Assembly: GCA_947627205.1 (NCBI GenBank)
Contig: CANQVE010000009.1
Location: 1 to 59,837, forward strand
Direction of reading: 5' to 3'
DNA length: 59,837 nucleotides
Source of the DNA: an uncultured Clostridia bacterium
Lineage (GTDB): Bacteria; Bacillota; Clostridia; Oscillospirales; Ruminococcaceae
Shown here: in pieces, positions 8,909-18,000 of the stretch
Layout: each line of letters starts with the position of its first letter
Numbering within the stretch: the first letter of the stretch is position 1
Notes under the pieces: model-generated
Databases searched by the model: none
Told to the model about the DNA's origin: nothing
What the model saw: only the letters and a program-made list of their open reading frames with translations
Made by a program: the position numbers and the translations under genes

Positions 8909-9475
8909 CTAAAAAGGCCAACCATTCATTTGTATTGTTTTATCGGATATGTTTATCTCCATTGAATGAGAGCGATTTTCAAATTCTATGCCCGGCTGAT
9001 AAAAATCCGATAAGAAATACACCTTTTGATTAGTTGAACCTATCCAATCGCGTTCAGTGTCATATAATTCTTCTATAAACGGTCCGTCTACAAGAATATC
9101 TGTATATTGAAGAAGTTTCTGTACGAAAGGATTGTTCATTTCCAATAGTTCCTGATACAAATATCCTGTAAAGACAATAACAGAAAGGTTTTGTTTATGG
9201 CACCATTCAGCCAGATATGCGAGTCCTTCAGCCTGAAGCATAGGTTCCCCGCCTAACATGGTAATTCCTTCAATTTGATATGTATCTACTGCATTTGAAA
9301 TAACTGAAACAAAATCCGCAGTATCGACAATTCTGTTTCTACGAAATTCCTGCATATCAAGATTGCAGCATCCCGGACAATTTCGTTTACAGCCTTGAAC
9401 CCAGACAGCAATTCTTTTGCCGGGACCTTCTGATTCTGTGCACAGCCTTATAGCAGCAAGATTTAAAAACGGCAT
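8909..9475 (-). CDS. NrdG/PflA-like radical-SAM activating protein
   Basis: 188 residues with the canonical CX3CX2C motif (Cys29, Cys33, Cys36 in GCKRNCPGCC) and the TMLGGEPMLQ SAM-binding motif. This is the compact architecture of anaerobic ribonucleotide reductase activase and related 4Fe-4S single-cluster proteins, which abstract hydrogen to create a glycyl radical on a partner enzyme. The C-terminal ISDKTIQMNGWPF resembles the end of many NrdG-like proteins. No glycyl-radical enzyme is encoded anywhere in the window. Instead the gene sits six bases after a ClpB-like ATPase, in line with helicase and PIN genes. Its target may be a component of this block or may lie elsewhere. Confidence 0.85.
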   Translation of the reverse strand: MPFLNLAAIRLCTESEGPGKRIAVWVQGCKRNCPGCCNLDMQEFRRNRIVDTADFVSVISNAVDTYQIEGITMLGGEPMLQAEGLAYLAEWCHKQNLSVIVFTGYLYQELLEMNNPFVQKLLQYTDILVDGPFIEELYDTERDWIGSTNQKVYFLSDFYQPGIEFENRSHSMEINISDKTIQMNGWPF

Positions 9476-9481
9476 ATTATA

Positions 9482-11323
9482 CTACTCCAAATCGAAGTCA
9501 AATAATGCTGCTTTTTCACTCATCTGAGAAATCAGAATACGACGATTGTACAGCATTTCAGATTTCTTAAATATAAACTCAGAAAGAGGATTGATTATGA
9601 CACTTTCCATCACGTTCAGCAAACCTCGTCCTCCATTTGCTATACCTGCTTTTTCTGCTATGGCATTAAAAGCATGTTCCTCGTTCTCAAACACGAGATC
9701 CGCATGATAACGCTCTTTTACGAAATCACTGATTGTCTTAAATTTAAGGCGAGCAATCTGTGTTAATACAGCAGTATCTTTGATAAAGTTAAATGCAACA
9801 ATATTATCGCCTATACGATTTAATAATTCAGGTCTTCCGAGCGTTTTGATGAAATGCTCCTTAACTTTTTCAATAAATTGTTTTGAGATCTCTTTACGAT
9901 CCTGCCCCGGTTGAACTGAAGATGCACCTATATTAGAGGTAAAGATAATGATTGTTTCAGAGAAATAGACAGTTTCACCTTTTCCGTCAGTCAAACGACC
10001 ATCCTCAAGAATTTGAAGAAACTTATCCAGAATTTTTCCATGAGCTTTCTCAATCTCATCAAAAAGTAAAACGCAAAACGGTTTCTCTTTAACAGCATTT
10101 GTAAGCTGACCGCCTGCTTCATAACCGACATAACCGGGAGGCGCACCTACAAGCCTTTGATCGCTGTGTTCATGATTATATTCAGACATATCAAATCTTA
10201 TACATGCATTTTCGTCACCAAATATGTATTCCGCAAGCGACTTTGCCAATTCGGTTTTGCCGACACCGGTCGGGCCTACAAAGAACAATGTTCCTTTGGG
10301 CTTTTTTTGTTTTGCCGAATGCTGTAAGCCGGAGAACCCTGTGTATGCACGAATAACTACATCCTTGACTTTTGATATTGCGCCATCTTGCCCCTTTACA
10401 CGTTCTTTTAATCTTTCTTCAATGTGTTCGAGCTTGTCTTTTGAAAGTTCTTCCCAAGGGCTGACTTTTTCCCCGTATTTATACAGATTTATTAGTTTTT
10501 CGCATGACATTCTTTCTCCCTCATCCTGACGTGACAAAATCATCAGCTGGAAGATTTCACGCAATGTAAAACCATCAAGAGCATCGACAAAATCATCGAT
10601 GCGTGATTTATCACAACTGATATCCGGATTAACACGCAATGATGAAAGATTTGTGGTTACAAATTGTTCTCTTTCATTGCGGCCGGGCAACGGAACATTA
10701 ATCAAACTTACCATTGGGTTATTAAGATAAAAAGCAGGCGGGATAGTGGCACTGTTTTGCGTGATAAGTATAACTATGTTCGACTTGTTTGAAGTATCCA
10801 AAAAGTCATATGGACGGCTCTTTTCTAATACTTTTCCGAGCGTTGCCAAATACTCACGTTCTTTTTCGCTTAATGAGTTGGCACTGCCAAAAAGATAATC
10901 CGAATAGTCAAGTATATAGGCTCGGCCTTTTATATCGTCTTCGCCTCTGTTTTGTTGAATTTGTTGAAGCATATACGGAAAGAATTCTTCCGGTGCCTTG
11001 TAATTTGGAGTTTCTAAGTTTGCAAAATCATCTGTGTCTATTCCCATATCGTAGGTGGACTCGCTTTGCAAATTTTGAATGTTGCTTTCTTTGATTGGAT
11101 TAGAAAGTTTATTATCTATACCATCCACACGGTCCCATTTAGTGACATTATATTTTTGGGCTTGCAAACAACTAACGACAGTGTCTATAACAGGCATATA
11201 CAACCCATTATTAAATGTGTTCATCATAATGTCGCTTGTATTTCCAAATAGAATTATGGCAGATTTTATGCCGCACTCTCGCTTAAATCTTTCAATCCAT
11301 AAATCGTATTCTTTTTTGGCCAT
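9482..11323 (-). CDS. ClpA/ClpB-like AAA+ ATPase with a degenerate first AAA domain
   Basis: 613 residues. The C-terminal half (about 300-613) is a ClpA/B D2-type AAA+ module: Walker A GPTGVGKTEL (350-359), the pore-loop region containing GAPPGYVGY, Walker B LLFDEIEKAH, sensor FTSNIG, and an arginine-finger region GRPELLNRI, followed by the ClpB D2-small domain. The N-terminal half looks AAA-like (AYILDYSDYLF in the Walker B position, VILITQN in the sensor position), but I find no Walker A there. The Clp N-domain and the ClpB middle coiled coil are missing. The pore-loop aromatic predicts substrate threading or unfolding. Its ATG overlaps the coiled-coil gene stop by one base, with AAGGAG upstream. 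Confidence 0.85.
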   Translation of the reverse strand: MAKKEYDLWIERFKRECGIKSAIILFGNTSDIMMNTFNNGLYMPVIDTVVSCLQAQKYNVTKWDRVDGIDNKLSNPIKESNIQNLQSESTYDMGIDTDDFANLETPNYKAPEEFFPYMLQQIQQNRGEDDIKGRAYILDYSDYLFGSANSLSEKEREYLATLGKVLEKSRPYDFLDTSNKSNIVILITQNSATIPPAFYLNNPMVSLINVPLPGRNEREQFVTTNLSSLRVNPDISCDKSRIDDFVDALDGFTLREIFQLMILSRQDEGERMSCEKLINLYKYGEKVSPWEELSKDKLEHIEERLKERVKGQDGAISKVKDVVIRAYTGFSGLQHSAKQKKPKGTLFFVGPTGVGKTELAKSLAEYIFGDENACIRFDMSEYNHEHSDQRLVGAPPGYVGYEAGGQLTNAVKEKPFCVLLFDEIEKAHGKILDKFLQILEDGRLTDGKGETVYFSETIIIFTSNIGASSVQPGQDRKEISKQFIEKVKEHFIKTLGRPELLNRIGDNIVAFNFIKDTAVLTQIARLKFKTISDFVKERYHADLVFENEEHAFNAIAEKAGIANGGRGLLNVMESVIINPLSEFIFKKSEMLYNRRILISQMSEKAALFDFDLE

Positions 11324-12525
11324 TATTGATTTCTCCTTTTCGGGTTAGTTGTTGAATTCGAATCTTTTGACAACCTATCGGGGTTTTCCCAGATTATACG
11401 TTCATCTGAAAGGCTGATTGAGTACACCTGTTCAAGTTCAACATTAAACTGTTCGATATCTTTGAGGCATGTCATTCCCTCATATTCATCAAATTTATAA
11501 ACAAGTTTTCCGTGTAAATCCAGTCTACACTGAACCCGCTTTCCGGATGGCTTCTGAGCTACAATCCTGACATAATTATAATTCTGATCCTGTACTAATT
11601 GGGGAGGTTTGACCTGAAATCCTTGTTTTTTAAGCGAAAGGAATACTGATTTAACTGCTTCGCGGCGAACATCTTCACTAATAAGTGTATCATCCATATC
11701 AGATTCTATTTTTGCAAGTTCTTGTTCTAATTCCGGCTGCGACTTACTATCCGATGAGATTTGTTCCTGAATAGAAGCAATCTGTTTCATCAACATCTGA
11801 GCCTTTTCCTGATCTTCAACTTTTTTCTGTGTCAACTGTTCCTGCATCATTTGGAGGCGTTCCGTAAAGACTTGCTGATTTTCCTTTTTCTCGGATTGAT
11901 TTTCCCATTCAGAAGCTCTAGCATGAGCTTGTGCAATGATCTGTTCGGCATGCTTGCGTAAATCGGAAGCACTCATTGAATTCACGCTGTCCAATGCTTT
12001 GTTACGCAGTTCCGATAATTCCTTTGCAGCAAAATTTATAACCGCCTGATCTTGAATACCGGAAATCAAATCATAATAAGTATCATTAATTTCACCTTGT
12101 TTGCGAATACGTTCTGCTCGCTCTGCTTCTTGACGCTGCCGCTCTGCTTCTATTTCTCTTCTTCGATATTCCCTTTCAGCTGCATGCCCTTCTCTATACA
12201 TCGAATGGATATATTCTCCGATACGAAAACTTACATCTCTCGCAGCACCGGGATCAGAATACAACTGTGAACGAATTTGACTTAAGTCAGAACTAAGCCG
12301 TTCCATCTCATCCGGGATATAGGTTTCAAACCCCTGCGAACGCATATCTTCATATTGCTGAAGATATCGCTGATAAAACTGCTCTGTGTTATTGCGAATT
12401 CTAGCCTCATTAGCCCGTCTGCGCGCTTCATACGCCGCCTGCAGTCTTGCTTGCCGAATTTGTCTTTCTATTTCTCGTGCCCGTTTCTGTGCAAGAGAAT
12501 AATCATATTCTGCCGATCTGCTCAT
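11323..12525 (-). CDS. Coiled-coil protein partnered with the ClpB-like ATPase
   Basis: 400 residues. I recognise no enzymatic domain. The first 160 residues are extremely rich in Arg, Glu, Gln and Ala with heptad-like spacing (for example YRRREIEAERQRQEAERAER), predicting long coiled coils. A second coiled segment lies at about 220-290 (MQEQLTQKKVEDQEKAQ). A more globular C-terminal domain (about 300-385) has alternating strands (YNYVRIVAQKPSGKRVQCRL). It may be an adaptor or scaffold for the adjacent AAA+ protein, since both are in one operon with overlapping stop and start. The ATG at 12525 follows AGGAGG. Confidence 0.7.
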   Translation of the reverse strand: MSRSAEYDYSLAQKRAREIERQIRQARLQAAYEARRRANEARIRNNTEQFYQRYLQQYEDMRSQGFETYIPDEMERLSSDLSQIRSQLYSDPGAARDVSFRIGEYIHSMYREGHAAEREYRRREIEAERQRQEAERAERIRKQGEINDTYYDLISGIQDQAVINFAAKELSELRNKALDSVNSMSASDLRKHAEQIIAQAHARASEWENQSEKKENQQVFTERLQMMQEQLTQKKVEDQEKAQMLMKQIASIQEQISSDSKSQPELEQELAKIESDMDDTLISEDVRREAVKSVFLSLKKQGFQVKPPQLVQDQNYNYVRIVAQKPSGKRVQCRLDLHGKLVYKFDEYEGMTCLKDIEQFNVELEQVYSISLSDERIIWENPDRLSKDSNSTTNPKRRNQ

Positions 12526-12540
12526 TCTAACCTCCTGTTA

Positions 12541-15003
12541 TTAACGCTTCTTTTTCTTCTTGTTATTTTTGCCATTATTCTTTTCTTGCTTGTGTTCCCG
12601 TTCAGCTTGCTGAATGTTAGCTAAAAATCCGTCCGTTGTCATAGTAGTGATTCCCTGTGATTTAGCAAGATTTCTCATATTCGTATCATCTGTAATTAAA
12701 ATCGGCTTATGAATAAAATATTTCAGTGCAACGGATATAATGCGGCAATCAGGATTGTCAGAATCTAAATCACTTGAAAGCAAATCTATGTTACTTGCCT
12801 CTTTAAGATTTATCCAATCAAAAGTACTGTAATTATCAATTACTCGTATTGCCTCGCGAGCTTGAAAAGCAATTTTCTCATCTTCATCCTTTTTTAACCC
12901 GTCTAACTCTGATAGCATCATTTGCGGCACAATTACCATAGTTTCTTTCCCATCAAGCAGTTCAAATAAATTCGGTAAATGCATCAATGAATTGGTATCC
13001 AATATGCAAATTTTGCTATAACGCAGCGTTTTATCACAACAAAACATACTTAGCACAGATGATAGTTTTTGAAAATTCTTATCAGCCGAGATCAAAGCAT
13101 GACTTGCAGTTGACATATCCGAGAAATCTCCAAATCTAGAATCGAACTGTTCTAAGTTGCTTCTCCAAAGTTCCAAAAAATCTGTAATCTTTTCAAGGTC
13201 TGAGCGATGATATAAAACTGCCTCGGTCAAGTGCTTTTCACTTGTTTCATCCATAAGAGATATTTCAAGTAATTCTTGCGTTCTGTCAACAACACTTCTC
13301 ATATCTCGTAAAACGGATTCGTACTGAGTAAACTCTTCAAGGGTGTAAAAGTCATCATCTGCAAACTTCGATAGCATTTCTCTTAGAACTTCATCACTAT
13401 ACAAAGTTTGGCATAGGTTTTCCTGTTTAATAAACTTTATGTACTGTTTTCCGAGACTTTGAATATATGACAGCATCTCAACAACTTCAAACAAACTCTG
13501 AGACATCCTAATGCCATTTAAAACAATACGCAATAGTGCTTCTATTGTACTTGGACGTTTTTTTACAACATCAACCGAAGTATAGTTTCTCAAAACCTGT
13601 AAAGCACTCGAAACATTAGTTATCTGTAATTGAATATCATCTTTATCCAAAATCAATTCGTTAATTATTTCATCGCTTACGGTTTTACTCTTATATAAAG
13701 TTAGTGAGTCATCATTCAGTTGTGTAAGGAAACGTATTTTATCTTCTATTGACTTCAAATTACGGCAATAATCCTCAATTAACTGCATTTCCACAGACTG
13801 CATACCTAATGCTCGATAAATATGCAAAAAGCTCGGATTTGCCATATATTTTTTCTCAATATAACCAAGTATTATTGTCTTAATGTCAACACTTGGTTTT
13901 TTCGGGATATAGGCAAGTTCTACAATTCTCGTTGTAGAACCGGCAGTTAAAGAAAATAAGCCGCGTCCGACAGCCTGATTTCTATCCAAGTATACCAGGC
14001 CCTTTGGCAGAAGATTTTCGGATAGATAAACAGTAATCGAACCTCGTTCTATTTTCAGTTTTGTATCCTCAGCATTACAGAAGAAACTAAGTTTAACGTT
14101 CCCTTTTTCACTCGAAAAAGAACGAATTTCCTCAAAATGATAATTTGAATCAACAATAAGCATATCACTGATTTTATCAATTTTATCAATCAATGATTGA
14201 AGCTGATTTGACGGGGCAATTGCTTTCAGCTCATTATCAGGATCTCTCACCTGAATGAGCGGAAGATCATTAGAAGTTAAACCTAAATCTAATCCGGATA
14301 ATGCAGCTGAATCAATAGCAGGATTATCATTGCTTTCAACGCTGCAAATTAACCCGCTGCGAATAACAAGCGATTTGATAACATTTTTCCAAACCAATTC
14401 TGATTTAACAGGTATTATTCGTTGAATACTTGTTTCTTTCTCTAACCAAGAAGGCCGTTCTGTCTGCTGTTTAAGAGCTTCTAATGTCTGTCTGACTAAC
14501 GGTTCCGGAAAAACTAATTCATCTGCTGATTCAATTTCGCGAACAATTATTCCGTTAGGTTTATCATGATAAGTTGTTGTCTTAAAATCTCTTCTAAGCT
14601 GATTTGCTAAAACATGATAGAAAAATCCAATTCTATCAGTAGATGCAGCACTTGGCAGTTTGCCATCTTTTTGCATAGCAGCGCCAACATCTGTCAATCG
14701 CAGCTGCCCCATTGTTGTTTTACTCATATCTGTCTGATCATAGACCAAGTTTAACTGCAAAGCACCGATATCCCTTAAGTTCAATAAGCAAGGCCTAATC
14801 ATTTGATTGGTGTCAGTAATACCAAATATCTTAGAGAAAAATTCCTCTATCGTTGCTCCTGAATATTGAGGTATTTGCTGTACTCGCTGTACAGCCTCTA
14901 AAATCAACCATTCTATTGCAGTAGAACGTCTAGCAGTAAAATGCGTAACCTCAACACTATATTGAATAAACGGATAAGATAAAGTAACATCAGTCAGCTT
15001 CAT
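12541..15003 (-). CDS. Large protein with C-terminal PIN nuclease domain
   Basis: 820 residues. The last ~165 form a PIN-like domain: CILDTNSLMHLP (first acidic residue), LSELDGLKKD (second), DSDNPDCRII (third and fourth) and PILITDDTNMRNLA (last). These are all the acidic residues expected for metal-dependent RNA/DNA cleavage, and the arrangement resembles the PIN found in PhoH2/YlaK-type proteins. A very basic Lys-rich tail follows. The first ~640 residues match nothing I recognise; they seem largely alpha-helical from about 400 to 640. It overlaps the helicase stop by four bases (ATGA), so helicase and nuclease are probably made together. A nuclease effector is the simplest role. Confidence 0.8.
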   Translation of the reverse strand: MKLTDVTLSYPFIQYSVEVTHFTARRSTAIEWLILEAVQRVQQIPQYSGATIEEFFSKIFGITDTNQMIRPCLLNLRDIGALQLNLVYDQTDMSKTTMGQLRLTDVGAAMQKDGKLPSAASTDRIGFFYHVLANQLRRDFKTTTYHDKPNGIIVREIESADELVFPEPLVRQTLEALKQQTERPSWLEKETSIQRIIPVKSELVWKNVIKSLVIRSGLICSVESNDNPAIDSAALSGLDLGLTSNDLPLIQVRDPDNELKAIAPSNQLQSLIDKIDKISDMLIVDSNYHFEEIRSFSSEKGNVKLSFFCNAEDTKLKIERGSITVYLSENLLPKGLVYLDRNQAVGRGLFSLTAGSTTRIVELAYIPKKPSVDIKTIILGYIEKKYMANPSFLHIYRALGMQSVEMQLIEDYCRNLKSIEDKIRFLTQLNDDSLTLYKSKTVSDEIINELILDKDDIQLQITNVSSALQVLRNYTSVDVVKKRPSTIEALLRIVLNGIRMSQSLFEVVEMLSYIQSLGKQYIKFIKQENLCQTLYSDEVLREMLSKFADDDFYTLEEFTQYESVLRDMRSVVDRTQELLEISLMDETSEKHLTEAVLYHRSDLEKITDFLELWRSNLEQFDSRFGDFSDMSTASHALISADKNFQKLSSVLSMFCCDKTLRYSKICILDTNSLMHLPNLFELLDGKETMVIVPQMMLSELDGLKKDEDEKIAFQAREAIRVIDNYSTFDWINLKEASNIDLLSSDLDSDNPDCRIISVALKYFIHKPILITDDTNMRNLAKSQGITTMTTDGFLANIQQAEREHKQEKNNGKNNKKKKKR

Positions 15004-18000
15004 TCGTTGTCACCGCCTTGATATTCTTTCAAGATTCTTGCTTCTACATCCGGAGTTATTAGTTTTTCGCTGCCTTTGAAACACCCTTTTCTATTCATAT
15101 CTTCCATGATATTTTGATATACAGGAACAGTACTTGTCCCGGAATCATCCATATTAGGAAGTTTAATTTTGAGCTTTCCATAGGTATGCTTAGCTCCTAC
15201 GATAACTAACAGTTGCTGTGCTCGGGAAAAAGCAACATTAATTCGCTCAAATGTAATTACATGTTTACTTGCCCGTCCCTCGGGTGAATTGGTTACAAGA
15301 CTTGTAATAATAACATGTTTCTCCTTACCCTGGAAACGATCTACAGTATTAATGTCGACATCAAGCGGCGAAAAATCAAATCCGCTCCGCTTGGTTTCTC
15401 TGAATAGTTCACGTATTCTATTGACCTGAGCTTGATAGAAGCTAATTATGCCTACTTCTTTTTTCTTTCCATTATTTTGGAATTGCTCACGCCACCCATC
15501 TGCCATTTTCTTTAAAAGTTCAATGATCATGTACTGCTCTAATGTGTTATAAACAGAAGTTCCGCTTTCTTCTCTGGTTCGTGGGTTAGATTTAGAATCA
15601 TAGATAGGTGTCCCTTTGGGCAGCTGTGAAGAATCCACCCAATAAGCATGCTTTGAGGGGACAATAAACTCACTGCCATCGGCTCCCCTTATTGTCAATC
15701 CATGCGCTTTTATTTTTGCTTCTTGAGTATCCGACCATCCATTTTTAAGCCGATTTTCATAAAAGCGATTGATGACAGACATGATATGCGAATGCATTCT
15801 ATACTGTACTAAAAGCGAATGGCGAATACTGTCATCAGCTTTCTCAAAATACTCCTTAAATAAAGAAGAAGTAATCATATCTCTAAATCTTCGGAAATTA
15901 TCAACTGTCATTAAATCACGTAATTCTACCGGAATAGAATCGGAGTCAGCGATAAGGTCCTTGTATGAACTCTCATGTTCCTTAAACATCGGTGGCAGCT
16001 GCCGATGGTCGCCTACTAATATTGCTTTTCTTGCTTTCATTAAGGGAATCAGCAATTCCGGCGGAGTAGCCTTACTAACCTCATCTATTATGACTACATC
16101 AAAATCTTCGTAACCATTGTCAGTTAAAGCTCGCATATTATCAGTACAAGAAATTCCGACCACATTGCAAGAATTGACATAAATAGGCTGATAATACTTC
16201 TGATCGTAACTAAACATTTTATCGTCAGTTAAACGATCATTAAAATGTTTCATAATATCTTCCCACTGTCTGCGAATTATTTCAGAGTCAGCAAGCATTT
16301 TCTCAACGCTTTGAAGAGTTTGAGATAGAGCCGACATGATCGTAAAAGAATCATTAGTAGAAGTTTGATATTTGGCAGAAAGCGTTTGCAATAATGATTG
16401 CTTCCGTTCTAATGATAATTTTGTATCTTGTATTCTGTCATTAATTGCTTTCAATTGACTATCATTAAGTCTAATTTGCTCCAAAACACCGGATGTATCT
16501 TCATGAGGCAGGTTATCTGTATATTCGATAACCTGTGAGCATGCCAATTTCAAAGCATCATTTGCCTTTGATAAAATGCTTTCAACCTTTTCTTTAATTA
16601 CAGATATATCTCCGGTATTTATTTGTGCAGTTAAAGAAGCACTAAACACTTGCTTCTCTGTATAATTGAGAGAAATACTGGAGTTGTTTCCATTTGCCGC
16701 GTCGATCTGATCTTTAACTTCATTTAATTCTTTTTTGAGCTTAGCCAGCAATTCATTATCATCTGCTTCTGCGGCATCCGCCATTTTGTTCTTAATCTCA
16801 ATTCGCCGGTTTTCAAGTATCTCAAGTCCGCTGGCATTTTGAACTGATTGACGTCCGCATTCTTGAATTTTTGTACTAATGCTTTCGAGAACAGGAAGTC
16901 TTGAAAGCAATATGCGCAGCATCTCACAGCAGTTTTCAGTTCCCTGTGTTTGAGTATTCAGTTCGTGTATTGTTAACTGAATTCCTTCATCAAGAGCATT
17001 TTTGATTATGGGATTGATAATCTTACCTACAATATCAAGCTGGCTATCGGAAAGGAACAATTTTGATTCAGTCACACCATTCAGGATATTCTTAAATGAT
17101 TGTGCTTTCTGTTTAGCGTCCAGAACCGCTGCATTTTGACTATTCAACCGGTCAAGCTGTTCACGCAGTTCATCATATCTTTGCTGTAGATTTTGATGTT
17201 CCTGATACAATTGACTAAGATTATGTTGATATTCAGCAATATCCTGCTGGTAGTTTTGCAGATCTTTTATGTCTCGACGGCACTCAATACGCTGTCTCTC
17301 AAGTGTATCCCACTTATCGAGCCATTTTTTTCTGATTGAAAGCGAAAGCGCCTGATAGTAGTACTTCAACGCTTCATCTTCCGAATATTTTCGCTTATTC
17401 AAATCGACATTACGTTTTTTTCTGCTCCTTTGTCCAAGTCGAATAGCCCTGATTTCAGGTCTGTCCGCAAGACGTTCCAATGCATTATCAACTGCATCAT
17501 TAGATTGTGAAGCAATGAGAACACGGTTTCCTTGTACCACAAGTTGAAAGATTGCTTCGGCAATTACAGTTGTTTTTCCTGTACCGGGAGGCCCTTGTAT
17601 CAAACAAATGTCCGGAGCTGCTATCATTTTTCTGACAGCTTCTTTTTGATTTTCATTTTCCGCGATGTTGGGATTAAGCCAATGTTCTATTTCTACAGAT
17701 TCGTTTGCCATCGGAAGTCGAGCTTGATTAATGTTAAACAACCATGCCGCCAAATTTGGAGAATAGCATTCGTCTCTTTCCAAGCTATTGATAGCCCAAT
17801 TAAATCGCCTAATAAGAACTAAGTCGCCGACTGCCGAAAGCGCAAGAAAACCGTTAGGCCTTATATCAGCAAGGTAGTTTTCATCAATGAAGTATCGTTC
17901 CTCATCTTCAGTAAGAAAATTCTGATCCTGCATTCTATCTTTAATGTCTCGCGGGAGATCATAAGCAACTTTAGCAATGTAAGGAGTGTCGAATGCTTTA

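Noticed and set aside
9482-11323. Housekeeping ClpB or ClpC
   Set aside because: The Clp N-domain, first P-loop and middle domain are missing, and the context is not a stress operon.
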